A DNA stretch of 64,000 bases, taken from contig JAAVDB010000026.1 of NCBI GenBank assembly GCA_014802015.1, positions 1 to 64,000 of the forward strand, in the 5' to 3' direction. The notes under the pieces are model-generated. The model worked only from the letters and a program-made list of their open reading frames with translations. It was not told the origin of the DNA and ran no database searches. Of this stretch, positions 45,898-56,925 are shown in pieces. The number at the start of each line of letters is the position of its first letter. The stretch's first letter is position 1. Position numbers and translations under genes: made by a program. Origin of the DNA: Bacteroides sp. GTDB taxonomy: Bacteria > Bacteroidota > Bacteroidia > Bacteroidales > Muribaculaceae.

Positions 45898-48330
45898 ATG
45901 AAAGTCTTGAAATTTGGCGGCACCTCTGTAGGAAGTGTCGCAGGAATCAAAAATCTTAATGAAATTGCCCGGGCGTGCGATAAGCCTGTAGTGGTTGTGG
46001 TCAGTGCGCTCGGTGGTGTCACTGATATGCTTATCTCTACGGCAGACTCGGCCGCAGCCGGCGACGAGGCTTTCCGTGAGGGAATGGCACGAATCACTCT
46101 ACGTCACCACGATATTATTGATGAGGTGATCACCGACTCTCCCGACACACTCAAGGTGGAGGTTGACGCCCTGCTTGATGAGTTGGCATCGATATACCAC
46201 GGTCTGTTCCTTATCCGCGACCTCAGTCCCAAGACCAAGGCGCTGATAGTAAGCTATGGCGAACGTCTCAGCTCGCTGATAGTCAACCGTCTCGTGACAG
46301 ATTCGATACTGCACGATTCGCGCAAGTTCATCAAGACCGAGGATAAGCATCACCGTACGCTGCTCGCCACCGAACTTACTGACGAACTGGTGCGTGCCGA
46401 GTTCTCCGGCCCCGATTATGAAGGACACATCCACATCGTGCCCGGATTCATATCATCCGACGCCGTTACCGGTGAGGTTACCAACCTCGGTCGCGGTGGC
46501 AGTGATTACACAGCTGCGATTATAGCCGCCGCGCTTGATGCCGAAGTGCTTGAGATATGGACCGATGTGGACGGATTCATGACCGCCGACCCGCGTGTCA
46601 TTCCCACAGCCTATACGATAAATGCCCTCAGCTATGTCGAGGCGATGGAGCTTTGCAACTTTGGTGCAAAGGTGGTCTATCCTCCCACGATCTATCCTGT
46701 ATGTGTCAAAAATATACCCATTCTTGTAAAGAATACTTTCCATCCCGAGGCTCAGGGGTCGGTGATACGTAATGTGATCGAGGATGACCGCAAACCTATC
46801 AAGGGTATTTCGAGCATCAACGGCACGTCGCTGATCACCGTCGCCGGTCTGTCGATGGTGGGTGTGATCGGTGTCAACCGCCGTATCTTCACCGCGCTTG
46901 CCGACAATGGCATATCAGTCTTCATGGTGAGTCAGGCTTCGTCCGAAAATTCTACCTCGGTCGGTGTCCGTGACGAGGATGCGGCTGAGGCTGTAAGGGT
47001 GCTTGACAACGAGTTTGCCAAGGAGATACGTACCGGAGCGATGTTCCCGATGCATGCCGAGAGCGGTCTTGCCACCGTGGCTATTGTCGGTGAGAATATG
47101 AAGCACACCCCCGGCATCGCCGGCAAGCTCTTCGGGGCACTCGGCCGTAGTGGCATAAGTGTCATTGCATGCGCTCAGGGCGCGAGCGAGACCAATATCT
47201 CGTTTGTCGTTAACGGTGCTTATCTGCGCAAGTCGCTCAATGTTCTGCATGACTCATTCTTCCTCAGTGAATACAAAGAGGTCAATCTCTTCATCTGCGG
47301 TGTCGGCACTGTCGGCGGTATGCTCCTTGAGCAGATCCGCTCACAGCAGGAGGAACTGATGCGTACCCATCGTCTCAAACTCAATGTGGTGGGTATAGCT
47401 TCAAGCAAGCGCCTCGTGCTCGACCGCGCGGGAATCGACCTTGCAAACTTCCGTGAGATTCTTGACAACGGCATGCCGAGCTCGCCTGCGATACTTCGTG
47501 ACGAGATACTGAAAATGAATATTTTCAACAGCGTGTTTGTCGACTGTACCGCTTCCAAGGATGTTGCCGAGCTCTATCAGACATTCCTCGACCACAATAT
47601 CTCGGTAGTGGCAGCCAACAAGGTCGCAGCCTCTAATTCTTATGAGATATACGAACGGCTCAAGGAGACTGCGCTCAGACGCGGCGTCAAGTTCCTGTAC
47701 GAGACCAACGTGGGTGCCGGTCTGCCAATCATCGGCACAATCAATGACCTGCGTTCGTCCGGCGACCGTATCCTGCGCATCGAGGCCGTACTGAGCGGCA
47801 CGCTCAACTATATATTCAATACACTCTCGGCCGACGTTCCGTTCTCCGAGACCGTACGTCTTGCCAAGGAGATGGGTTACAGCGAGCCTGATCCGCGCAT
47901 CGACCTGAGCGGTACCGATGTGATACGTAAGCTTGTCATCCTCACCCGCGAGGGCGGTTACCGTGCCGAGCAGGACGAGGTGGAGCGCAACCTGTTCGTG
48001 CCCGCCGATATTATGAACGGTAATCTCGAGGAGTTCTGGAGCCGTCTCCCCGAGCTTGACGCTGACTTCGAAGCCCGACGCAAAGTGCTTGAGGCCGAAG
48101 GTAAACGCTGGCGTTTCGTAGCCCGTATGGAGTTGGGCCGTATGAGTGTCGGACTTGAGGCTGTCGATTCAAGGCATCCGTTCTATGACCTCGAAGGTTC
48201 AAACAATATAATATTGCTCACCACCGAACGTTACCGCGAATATCCCATGCTCATACAGGGCTATGGTGCGGGTGCAGCCGTGACCGCGGCCGGTGTGTTT
48301 GCCAACATCATCTCTACTGCAAATAATTAA
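45898..48330 (+). CDS. thrA: Bifunctional aspartate kinase/homoserine dehydrogenase
   Basis: MKVLKFGGTSVGSVAGI, ACT regions, FICGVGTVGGMLLEQI, GAGLPIIGTINDLRSSGDRILRIEAVLSGTLNYIF. Confidence 0.97.
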   Translation: MKVLKFGGTSVGSVAGIKNLNEIARACDKPVVVVVSALGGVTDMLISTADSAAAGDEAFREGMARITLRHHDIIDEVITDSPDTLKVEVDALLDELASIYHGLFLIRDLSPKTKALIVSYGERLSSLIVNRLVTDSILHDSRKFIKTEDKHHRTLLATELTDELVRAEFSGPDYEGHIHIVPGFISSDAVTGEVTNLGRGGSDYTAAIIAAALDAEVLEIWTDVDGFMTADPRVIPTAYTINALSYVEAMELCNFGAKVVYPPTIYPVCVKNIPILVKNTFHPEAQGSVIRNVIEDDRKPIKGISSINGTSLITVAGLSMVGVIGVNRRIFTALADNGISVFMVSQASSENSTSVGVRDEDAAEAVRVLDNEFAKEIRTGAMFPMHAESGLATVAIVGENMKHTPGIAGKLFGALGRSGISVIACAQGASETNISFVVNGAYLRKSLNVLHDSFFLSEYKEVNLFICGVGTVGGMLLEQIRSQQEELMRTHRLKLNVVGIASSKRLVLDRAGIDLANFREILDNGMPSSPAILRDEILKMNIFNSVFVDCTASKDVAELYQTFLDHNISVVAANKVAASNSYEIYERLKETALRRGVKFLYETNVGAGLPIIGTINDLRSSGDRILRIEAVLSGTLNYIFNTLSADVPFSETVRLAKEMGYSEPDPRIDLSGTDVIRKLVILTREGGYRAEQDEVERNLFVPADIMNGNLEEFWSRLPELDADFEARRKVLEAEGKRWRFVARMELGRMSVGLEAVDSRHPFYDLEGSNNIILLTTERYREYPMLIQGYGAGAAVTAAGVFANIISTANN

Positions 48331-48341
48331 GATAAGAGTTT

Positions 48342-48368
48342 CCTTCCCCCTCTATGTGAGGGGGGAGG
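48342..48368 (+). other. GC-rich stem-loop in the thrA-apgM intergenic region
   Basis: CCTTCCCCCTC (48342-48352) tatgt GAGGGGGGAGG (48358-48368): 11-bp stem with one T-G wobble, 5-nt loop; no T-run follows. Confidence 0.6.
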
Positions 48369-48398
48369 GGACTACTTGTTGACTTGAATGATAGGTAC

Positions 48399-49643
48399 AT
48401 GAAACATCTTATAATACTTGGCGATGGCATGAGTGATCATAAGGTGGCCCGTCTCGACGGAAAGACACCTCTTGAGTATGCCTCAACACCCAATTTCGAC
48501 CGTCTTGCGGCCGAGGGTCGTTCAGGTCTGCTTGTCACAGTGCCGGAAGGGTTTCCTCCGGGCAGCGAGGTGGCCAATACCTCGATACTCGGATATGACC
48601 TGAATGAAGTGTATGAAGGTCGCGGACCGCTTGAGGCTGCCAGCATAGGCTATGAGATGCAGCCGGATGATCTGGCCTTGCGGTGCAATCTGCTGACACT
48701 TGCCGCTGACGGCACCATTACCAATCACCACGGCGGACATCTGACTACCGAAGAAGGGCGCGAGCTGATCGAGATGCTTGACCGCGAACTCGGAGATGAA
48801 AGAGTCAGGTTTATACCCGGCATTCAGTACCGCCACCTTCTCGTCATCAAAGGTGGAAACAAGCATATAACCACTACTCCGCCGCATGATCATCCCGGCG
48901 AATTATGGAGGCCGCTCCTCGCTAAGGCCGACGGTGACCCCGTGCCCGAGCAAGGGCGTATGACACCGCAGGAGACGGCCGATCTGATCAACTCGCTCAT
49001 CGAACGTTCGCACACCCTGCTTGCCGGACATCCTGTCAATGAACGGCATAAGGCCGAAGGGCGCCCCGTGGCAAATTCTATATGGCCGTGGAGTCAGGGC
49101 TATCGCCCTTCGATGCTGACACTTCAGGAGATGTATCCCGAGATCAGGACGGGCGCAGTCATCACGGCTGTCGATCTGATCAGGGGCATAGGCCATTATG
49201 CAGGATTACGTACTATCGATGTGCCGGGCGCGACCGGTCTGGCCAATACCAATTACGAAGGTAAATGTCAGGCGGCGATCGAAGCGTTGCGCAAGGATGA
49301 TTTCGTATTTCTGCATGTCGAGGCTACTGACGAGGCCGGCCATGACGGAGATATTGACCTCAAGGTGCGTGCCATCCAATATCTTGACAGTCGGATAGTA
49401 GGACCGCTGATCGATGAGATCGCGACATGGAACGAACCTGTTGCCGTGGCTCTGTTGCCCGACCACGCCACGCCCGTCGAACTCCGCGTGCATAAAGCCG
49501 AACCTGTGCCCTTTACGATATGGTATAAAGGCATAGAGCCTGATGATGTCCGAGCCTATTCCGAGGCTCAGTGCGCGCAGGGAGCCTTCGGCACATTGCG
49601 CCTGATGGAGTTCATGCACGAATTTATGAATCTCAATAAGTAA
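48399..49643 (+). CDS. Cofactor-independent phosphoglycerate mutase-like protein (ApgM family), candidate homoserine kinase analogue
   Basis: MKHLIILGDGMSDHKVARLDGKTPLEYASTPNFDRLAAEG, HVEATDEAGHDGD; between thrA and thrC. Confidence 0.88.
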   Translation: MKHLIILGDGMSDHKVARLDGKTPLEYASTPNFDRLAAEGRSGLLVTVPEGFPPGSEVANTSILGYDLNEVYEGRGPLEAASIGYEMQPDDLALRCNLLTLAADGTITNHHGGHLTTEEGRELIEMLDRELGDERVRFIPGIQYRHLLVIKGGNKHITTTPPHDHPGELWRPLLAKADGDPVPEQGRMTPQETADLINSLIERSHTLLAGHPVNERHKAEGRPVANSIWPWSQGYRPSMLTLQEMYPEIRTGAVITAVDLIRGIGHYAGLRTIDVPGATGLANTNYEGKCQAAIEALRKDDFVFLHVEATDEAGHDGDIDLKVRAIQYLDSRIVGPLIDEIATWNEPVAVALLPDHATPVELRVHKAEPVPFTIWYKGIEPDDVRAYSEAQCAQGAFGTLRLMEFMHEFMNLNK

Positions 49644-49651
49644 ATCCATAT

Positions 49652-50959
49652 ATGAACTATTATAGCACTAACAATTCATCATCAGATGTAACGCTGGCCG
49701 AGGCCGTCATCAAGGGTCTTGCACCGGACCGCGGCCTATATATGCCCGAGCGCATAGAGCGTCTGCCCCGTGAGTTTTTTGACGGGATCGCCGATATGTC
49801 ATTTCATGAGATCGCATGCAGGGTGGCCCGCGCTTTCTTCGGCGACGATATTCCCGGAGATGAGCTTGATGCAATCGTGTGTGATACGCTTTCGTTTCCG
49901 ACTCCGTTGGTTGAGGTCGATCCGGGCATATACAGCCTTGAGCTGTTTCACGGCCCAACGCTTGCGTTCAAGGATGTCGGAGCGCGGTTTATGGCACGTC
50001 TGTTGCAATATTTCATACGCAAAGGAGATGACCACCGTAAGGTGCATGTGCTCGTGGCTACGAGCGGTGACACAGGGTCAGCCGTGGCAAACGGTTTCCT
50101 CGGTGTAGACGGTATAAACGTACATGTGCTCTATCCCAAAGGTAAGGTCAGCCCGATACAGGAGTGTCAGTTCACTACGCTCGGACGTAACATAACGGCC
50201 ATAGAGGTTGACGGTGTGTTTGATGACTGCCAGCGTCTGGTCAAGAGTGCGTTTCTTGACGAAGAACTGAATGAAAGACTTCTGCTCACGTCGGCCAACT
50301 CGATCAATGTAGCACGCTTCCTGCCTCAGGCATTCTATTATTTCAACGCATACGCCCAGCTTAAACGGCTCGGCAAGGCTGACAATGTGGTGATGTGCGT
50401 GCCGAGCGGTAATTTCGGCAACATCACCGCCGGTCTCATAGCTCACAGAATGGGATTGCCGATCAAACGCTTCATCGCGGCCAATAATGCGAATGACGTA
50501 TTTTTTAACTATCTTCAGAGCGGAGTATATACCCCCAAGGCGAGTGTCGCCACCATTGCCAACGCTATGGATGTGGGTGATCCGAGCAACTTCGCAAGAA
50601 TCCTTGACCTCTATGGCCATGACCATTCGGTTATCACGTCACTGATCTCAGGCACGACCTATTCTGACGGACTCATTGCCGAGACCATGAAGGATTGTTA
50701 TGAACGTACGGGTTACATTCTTGACCCCCACGGTGCGGTCGCTTATCGTGCGCTCCGCCAGTTGTTGCTGCCCGGAGAGACAGGTGTGTTCCTTGAGACC
50801 GCCCATCCGGCCAAATTCAAGGAGACAGTAGAGGCTCGGATCGGTGCAGAGGTGACGATACCTGAACGTCTCGCCGCTTTTATGAAGGGTAAGAAGCAGT
50901 CGGTGGAAATGTCAAAGGACTTCGCTGACTTCCGCGCATATCTCGCTTCACTTGAGTAA
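49652..50959 (+). CDS. thrC: Threonine synthase
   Basis: ELFHGPTLAFKDVGARFMARLL, VLVATSGDTGSAVANGF, CVPSGNFGNITAG. Confidence 0.97.
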   Translation: MNYYSTNNSSSDVTLAEAVIKGLAPDRGLYMPERIERLPREFFDGIADMSFHEIACRVARAFFGDDIPGDELDAIVCDTLSFPTPLVEVDPGIYSLELFHGPTLAFKDVGARFMARLLQYFIRKGDDHRKVHVLVATSGDTGSAVANGFLGVDGINVHVLYPKGKVSPIQECQFTTLGRNITAIEVDGVFDDCQRLVKSAFLDEELNERLLLTSANSINVARFLPQAFYYFNAYAQLKRLGKADNVVMCVPSGNFGNITAGLIAHRMGLPIKRFIAANNANDVFFNYLQSGVYTPKASVATIANAMDVGDPSNFARILDLYGHDHSVITSLISGTTYSDGLIAETMKDCYERTGYILDPHGAVAYRALRQLLLPGETGVFLETAHPAKFKETVEARIGAEVTIPERLAAFMKGKKQSVEMSKDFADFRAYLASLE

Positions 50960-50992
50960 GAACTCTCACTCCACATAATAAAAATAAAACGT

Positions 50993-51036
50993 CAGGCATA
51001 CGGTCTAAGCAACTTACCGTATGCCTGTCGTTTTTT
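50993..51036 (+). terminator. Intrinsic terminator after thrC
   Basis: CAGGCATACGGT / ACCGTATGCCTG 12-bp perfect stem, 11-nt loop, followed by TCGTTTTTTG. Confidence 0.88.
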
Positions 51037-51116
51037 GTTAAATGTCATTAAAACTTATGCCGTAAAGGACAATATAGCGACAACGAAACCGGTGAGTCAG
51101 TTGTTAAAAGTTCATT

Positions 51117-52514
51117 ATGGCAAATATTCTTCACGTTTCAGCACTTGTCCTGCTGCTTGCAGGAGCAACAGGGGTCATCTCGGCACAGGACCGTAGTTAT
51201 GACGCCACACATCTACGTCAGCCTATGCCCGAACGGTGGACGTTCAGTCAGGAAGTAACGCAGACGCTCCCCTCGGATGATCCCTGGTGGAAGACGTTTG
51301 ACGATGCGACGCTTGACTCGCTCATCTCTATGGGTATAGACAATAACTATAATGTCAGTCAGGCATTGCACCGGCGCGAGATAGCCCGCCTGGCCATACG
51401 ACAGGCTCAGAGCGGTTATTATCCCACATTGGGGGTCTCAGCCGGATACACCCGTTCACATTCCGGCCGTGAGATTGACACCAATGCATTTACGGCAGGC
51501 GCCACGCTCAACTGGGAGGTGGATGTGTTTGGTCGTATAACATCGCAGGTCAAGTCTAAACGGGCTGCTTATAACGCATCGCGTGCCGAGTATGTCGCCA
51601 CGATGGTAAGCATCACATCCGACATCGCTACCTACTACATCAATTATCTTGTGCTCAGAAACGAGATTGCCGTGACCCGTGAGCATATCCAGAGTCAGAA
51701 ACGTGTCGTAGAGATCGCCGAGGCGCGCCATGAGGCGGGACTGGTGTCAAAACTTGACGTTGCACAGGCTAAGACGGTATTATACTCCACTCAGGCCACT
51801 CTGCCCGCTCTTCAAGCCAAAGCGACGCAGACGCTCAACGCATTGGCGACGCTGCTTGGTGTCTATGCCTCCGACATCGCTCCTATGATCAAGGATGACG
51901 CGAAACTCCCGTCATATCAGCAGATACTCCCGGTCGGGATTCCTGCCAACCTGTTACGCCGTCGTCCGGATATCGCCGAGGCTGAGGCTCAGATGGCTCA
52001 GGATGCTGCTGCGATAGGTATTGCAAAGAAAGATTTTCTCCCCGTTCTGAGTCTCAGCGGCTCGGTAGGGTGGGGTGGTGATAAGGTAAACGGAATGTTT
52101 GACAGCGACCATTTCACCTACAGCATTGCGCCCACTCTCTCATGGACCATATTTGACGGATTCTCACGCAAATACGCGCTCGCACAGGCTAAGGAACAGA
52201 TGATGACAAGCATCGACGCTTATAATCTCACCGTGATGACCGCCTATACCGAGGTCGAGAACGCCATGACATCCTATAATGCCGCTGTCGAGTCGTATGA
52301 TCTTGACAATGCCGTCTTTCAGCAGAGCCATGAGGCTTTTGAATTGGCTATGGATCAATATAAAGAAGGACTCGCGGCATTTACCAATGTCGTTAATGCC
52401 CAGATTGACTGGCTCAACTGTGCCAATTCGCTCGTAGAGGCACGCGGTGATGCTATCATTGCCCTGATTGATTTATACAAGGCGCTCGGCGGTTCACCTA
52501 ACGAGGTCAATTAA
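51117..52514 (+). CDS. Outer-membrane efflux protein (NodT/OprM-type TolC family)
   Basis: PVGIPANLLRRRPDIAEAEAQMAQDAAAIGIAKKDFLPVLSLSGSVG. Confidence 0.95.
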   Translation: MANILHVSALVLLLAGATGVISAQDRSYDATHLRQPMPERWTFSQEVTQTLPSDDPWWKTFDDATLDSLISMGIDNNYNVSQALHRREIARLAIRQAQSGYYPTLGVSAGYTRSHSGREIDTNAFTAGATLNWEVDVFGRITSQVKSKRAAYNASRAEYVATMVSITSDIATYYINYLVLRNEIAVTREHIQSQKRVVEIAEARHEAGLVSKLDVAQAKTVLYSTQATLPALQAKATQTLNALATLLGVYASDIAPMIKDDAKLPSYQQILPVGIPANLLRRRPDIAEAEAQMAQDAAAIGIAKKDFLPVLSLSGSVGWGGDKVNGMFDSDHFTYSIAPTLSWTIFDGFSRKYALAQAKEQMMTSIDAYNLTVMTAYTEVENAMTSYNAAVESYDLDNAVFQQSHEAFELAMDQYKEGLAAFTNVVNAQIDWLNCANSLVEARGDAIIALIDLYKALGGSPNEVN

Positions 52515-52571
52515 TTTCACTTATACAATACAAGAACATTTCTCTATAACATCCTCACCCAGTAAACTATT

Positions 52572-53687
52572 ATGGATACCAGACTTATACTTGCCCTCCT
52601 TACGGTCTCATCCGCATTCGCGTCGTGCCATCGGGCATCAAAAGAATCACCGTCTGACATGGCCGAGACAGTTGATGTCGCAATACCGACAGTCGAAAAT
52701 GTCACTTTGTCAAATGTCTATCCCGGTTATCTGACCGCCAACAGTTCGGTCGATGTCGTGGCTAAGGTCAACGGACAGATAGTCACAAAAAATTTTGAAA
52801 GCGGGTCGATGGTTCAGAAAGGACAGGTGCTGTTTACGATCGATCCCACTACCTACCTCGATCAGGTCAAGCAGGCAGAGGCAACCCTTGCCACTGCCAA
52901 CAGTACCCGCGACTATGCCAAAGCTCACTATGACGCCGTGAAAAAAGCACTTGAAAGCGATGCGGTGAGCAAGATGGAGGTCATACAGGCCGAGAGTGCC
53001 TACGAGCAGGCTGAGGCATCAATCAAGAGTGCCACCGCCGCTCTTGCCGATGCCCGCCGTCTGTTGAGTTATTGCACAGTCACAGCGCCGATCACCGGGC
53101 GAGTCGCCGACGGAGTCTACAGCGTCGGTACTTATGTGAGCGGCCAGGCTGCGCCGGTGGTCGTCACAACAGTCTATGACAACACCACGGTTTCGGCTAA
53201 TTTCGCCATCGAGGATGACATCTATCACGATATAATCAATTCCCTTTCGCGTCAGGATTCCCTCAATTATAATAAGGTGCCGGTCATATTTGAAGAACCT
53301 ATGCCACATGATTATACTGGCGAGGTCTCTTATCTCGCACCTGCGCTCAATAACTCGACGGGGACGCTTACAATCAAGTGCCGTATCGACAATCCGTATG
53401 ACGAACTGCGTGCCGGAATGTATGTCAAGGTCGATCTGCCCTACGGACGTCTTGATAATGCCATTCTCGTAAAGGACGCATCGCTCGGCACCGATCAGCG
53501 TGGCAAATATCTGTATGTGGTTAATGATTCCGATAAGGTAGTCTATACACCTGTCACCGTCGGACCGCTCTTTCACGACTCACTGCGTGTAGTTGAGAAG
53601 GGGATAACGGCCAAAGAGCGTTATGTCACCAAGGCCCTGCTCAAAGTCCGTGATGGCATGACTGTCAAACCTCATCTCGTGAAGTAA
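52572..53687 (+). CDS. RND efflux periplasmic adaptor subunit
   Basis: Lipoprotein-like N-terminus (SSAFASCHR); VVAKVNGQIVTKNFESGSMVQKGQVLFTIDP. Confidence 0.95.
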   Translation: MDTRLILALLTVSSAFASCHRASKESPSDMAETVDVAIPTVENVTLSNVYPGYLTANSSVDVVAKVNGQIVTKNFESGSMVQKGQVLFTIDPTTYLDQVKQAEATLATANSTRDYAKAHYDAVKKALESDAVSKMEVIQAESAYEQAEASIKSATAALADARRLLSYCTVTAPITGRVADGVYSVGTYVSGQAAPVVVTTVYDNTTVSANFAIEDDIYHDIINSLSRQDSLNYNKVPVIFEEPMPHDYTGEVSYLAPALNNSTGTLTIKCRIDNPYDELRAGMYVKVDLPYGRLDNAILVKDASLGTDQRGKYLYVVNDSDKVVYTPVTVGPLFHDSLRVVEKGITAKERYVTKALLKVRDGMTVKPHLVK

Positions 53688-53705
53688 CCGTTAAATCAGC
53701 CTATT

Positions 53706-56700
53706 ATGTTTTCAAAATTCTTTATTGACAGGCCGATTTTTGCGACGGTACTTGCCATTCTGATGGTGATAGTCGGCATTGTCACGGTGAAATCGCTCCC
53801 CATAGCGCAATATCCCGACATCACACCTCCTACCGTCATGGTCAATGCCACTTACCCCGGAGCCGATGCCGAGACGGTAGCCAAGGTCGTCGGCGAACCT
53901 ATCGAGCAGCAGGTCAACGGCGTTGAGGGTATGATGTATATGAGCTCAAACTCCAGTGCGGGATCATACTCGCTCACAGTGACGTTCGAGAACGGTACTG
54001 ATCTCGACGAGGCGGCTGTGAAAGTCCAGAACCGTATATCGCTTGCTGAAGCTACACTCCCGACGGCTGTCAAGGAGCAGGGTGTGTCGGTGACATCCGA
54101 GTCATCCAACATCATCCTGTTTGTCGGACTTGAGGGTGACAAGGATCACGACTATTCTGCTCTATATCTCACCAATTACGCACAGCTCAATATCATTGAT
54201 GAGATCACCCGTATCGACGGCGTCGGAGGTGCGATGGCATTTGGCGGAGGTGAGTACAGCATGCGCGTATGGCTCGATCCGGCCAAGATGCAGGTGCGCG
54301 GGCTCACGCCTGCTGATGTCATGCAGATGATCCAGTCACAGAATCTTGAGGTCTCGGCGGGTAGTGTGGGCACACCTCCGGCTGACAGTAATGTCGAATT
54401 TGAGTTCACGCTTACGGCTCAGGGCCAGCTCTCCACACCCGAGGAGTTCGGCAATATTATCCTGCGCTCCGAGCCTGACGGCTCGCTTCTGCATCTCAAA
54501 GATATAGCCACGATTGACCTCGGCAGTAGCTCCTACTCGACAATCTCGCACGTCTCGGGCAATGCAGCAGGTTTGATCGGCATTCAGCAGTTGCCGGGTG
54601 CGAATGCGCTTGAGGTTGCCAAGAATGTAAAGGCCAAGCTTGACGAACTGTCACAATACTTCCCCGAAGGAGTTCACTATCGCGTGATCATGGATACGAC
54701 CGAATTTGTAACCTCCTCTATCGACGAGGTGTTGGTGACATTTGTCGAGACCACGCTGATCGTGATGATAGTCATACTTATCTTCCTTCAGAGCTGGCGA
54801 GCGGTTATTATCCCGATGATAGCCATCCCGGTGTCGCTCATAGCCACGTTTGCGGTAATGAAATTGATGGGATTCTCGCTCAACACGCTATCACTCTTCG
54901 GTCTCGTGCTTGCCATCGCTATTGTGGTCGATGATGCTATAGTGGTGGTGGAGGACTGTGCCAGATTGGTGCAGGAGGGGAAACTGACACCACGGCAGAG
55001 TGCCGAAAAAGCGATGCAGGAACTGCAGGGGCCTGTCATCGGTGAGGTGCTCGTCCTTCTTACGGTCTTTATCCCTACCGCCTTTATCAGCGGCATTACA
55101 GGTGAATTATACAAACAATTCGCCCTCACCATCGCCACAGCCGTAGCATTCTCGGGATTCAACGCATTGACGTTCACTCCAGCGATGTGCGCACTGTTTC
55201 TCCGCAAGAAAGAGGACCCCAATCCTCATTTCTTCCTCTACAAATGGTTCAACAAAGGTTATGATCTGACTCTTGCCAAATATGTCAAATGTGTCGGTGC
55301 GCTCCTGAAGCGTCCATTCGTGGCGATAGGTATATACGTCGTCATCTGCGGACTCGCGTTCTGGGGATTTGTGAAATGGCCTTCAAGTTATATCCCCGAG
55401 GAGGATCAGGGTTATTTCATGACCTCGATACAGTTGCCTAACGGTGCATCGCTCGAACGTACGGATGAGGTGGTCAGCTCACTCTCGGATGAGTTGCTCC
55501 GTCTGCCTGAAGTTGCCGATGTTATCTCTATCTCTGGACAGTCGATGATGGGTGGTGGCACAGGTGGCAATACGGGCTCGCTATTCGTGGTGCTCAAGCC
55601 GTGGAACGAGCGTCATGGTAAAGCTGAAAGTGTGACCGGTGTAATCGCCAAGGTCAACGAGATAGCCTCACGCTATCAGGAGGCCGTCGTATTCTCTATC
55701 AATCCTCCCGCCATTCCCGGACTCGGCATGACCTCAGGTATGCAGATGCAGATTCTCGACATCAACAATCTCGGAGCCGACGCCCTTGCCAGCGCCATCG
55801 ATGCGATGAAACAAAAAGGGGCGACCGACAAACGTTTCGCCCAGCTCTCATCGCAGTTTCAGGGAGCTGTGCCGCAGTATGCCGTCAAGGTAGACCGCGA
55901 TCGTGCAAAACTGCTCGATCTTCAGCTTGAGGATGTCTACTCGGCATTGTCGGCATTTATGGGTGGATCGTATGTCAACGACTTCGTGAAGTTCGGACGT
56001 ACCTATCAGGTCACGATCAGTGCCGACAGCGAGGCGCGCAATCACATCGACGACATCCCGCGGCTGTCGGTGCGTAACAGCAAGGGTGAGATGGTGCCAT
56101 TCTCGTCGTTCGCATCGGTCGTACCCTCCGAGGGACAGGCGACAGTGAGCCGTTACAATATGTATACTACTGCTTCGATCACGGGCATCCCGGCTCAGAA
56201 TGTATCGACTGCTGATTGTATAAGCGGAATGGAAGAATTGCTCAAGGAATCGGTAGGAGATGACTTCTCGTATGCGTGGACCGGTGAGGCTTATCAGGAG
56301 ACGCAGGCCGGTACCACAATCTCGCTCGTGTTGATTTTCGCCGTCATAATAACGGTGCTCGTGCTTGCCGCACAATACGAGAGCTGGACCGATCCAATCG
56401 CAGTGGTAATATCGATGCCGACGGCTATACTCGGCACTGTGATCGGATGTATCTTCATGTCGCAGTCCATATCCATATACACGCAGATAGGTATAATCCT
56501 ATTGCTCGGACTTTCGGCCAAGAATGCCATCCTGATTGTCGAGTATGCGATTGATTTCCGCAAATCGGGAGTGAGCATACGTCAGGCGGCGCTTGATGCA
56601 GGACGCATTCGATTCCGTCCGATTATGATGACTGCCTTAGCGTTCGTATTCGGAGTAATGCCGATGCTGTTCGCCACAGGAGCAGGTGCGGCATCGCGTA

Positions 56701-56921
56701 TAGCGCTCGGTGCTGCGGTAGTGTTCGGTATGGCGGTCAACGCGATTGTAGGTACTCTCTTTGTGCCCGGCTTCTGGGAACTGTTACAGACGTTCAAGGA
56801 GAAATATCTCAGTAAAGTATTCGCCTCGTCAACTGAAGTGTCAGGCGGTCAGAAGCCGAACCCCGCAGATGGGGGAGTGAATGATGCCGACGATACACCG
56901 AACTCTTCGGACGGAGTATGA
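53706..56921 (+). CDS. RND multidrug efflux permease (AcrB/HAE1 family)
   Basis: [61 protein letters not shown]; 1071 aa. Confidence 0.97.
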   Translation: MFSKFFIDRPIFATVLAILMVIVGIVTVKSLPIAQYPDITPPTVMVNATYPGADAETVAKVVGEPIEQQVNGVEGMMYMSSNSSAGSYSLTVTFENGTDLDEAAVKVQNRISLAEATLPTAVKEQGVSVTSESSNIILFVGLEGDKDHDYSALYLTNYAQLNIIDEITRIDGVGGAMAFGGGEYSMRVWLDPAKMQVRGLTPADVMQMIQSQNLEVSAGSVGTPPADSNVEFEFTLTAQGQLSTPEEFGNIILRSEPDGSLLHLKDIATIDLGSSSYSTISHVSGNAAGLIGIQQLPGANALEVAKNVKAKLDELSQYFPEGVHYRVIMDTTEFVTSSIDEVLVTFVETTLIVMIVILIFLQSWRAVIIPMIAIPVSLIATFAVMKLMGFSLNTLSLFGLVLAIAIVVDDAIVVVEDCARLVQEGKLTPRQSAEKAMQELQGPVIGEVLVLLTVFIPTAFISGITGELYKQFALTIATAVAFSGFNALTFTPAMCALFLRKKEDPNPHFFLYKWFNKGYDLTLAKYVKCVGALLKRPFVAIGIYVVICGLAFWGFVKWPSSYIPEEDQGYFMTSIQLPNGASLERTDEVVSSLSDELLRLPEVADVISISGQSMMGGGTGGNTGSLFVVLKPWNERHGKAESVTGVIAKVNEIASRYQEAVVFSINPPAIPGLGMTSGMQMQILDINNLGADALASAIDAMKQKGATDKRFAQLSSQFQGAVPQYAVKVDRDRAKLLDLQLEDVYSALSAFMGGSYVNDFVKFGRTYQVTISADSEARNHIDDIPRLSVRNSKGEMVPFSSFASVVPSEGQATVSRYNMYTTASITGIPAQNVSTADCISGMEELLKESVGDDFSYAWTGEAYQETQAGTTISLVLIFAVIITVLVLAAQYESWTDPIAVVISMPTAILGTVIGCIFMSQSISIYTQIGIILLLGLSAKNAILIVEYAIDFRKSGVSIRQAALDAGRIRFRPIMMTALAFVFGVMPMLFATGAGAASRIALGAAVVFGMAVNAIVGTLFVPGFWELLQTFKEKYLSKVFASSTEVSGGQKPNPADGGVNDADDTPNSSDGV

Positions 56922-56925
56922 GTTG

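Noticed and set aside
50078-50626. 182-aa minus-strand ORF antisense to thrC
   Set aside because: Overlaps the well-supported threonine synthase frame; no domain signature.
53019-53576. 185-aa minus-strand ORF antisense to the RND adaptor
   Set aside because: Antisense to a confident HlyD-family gene.
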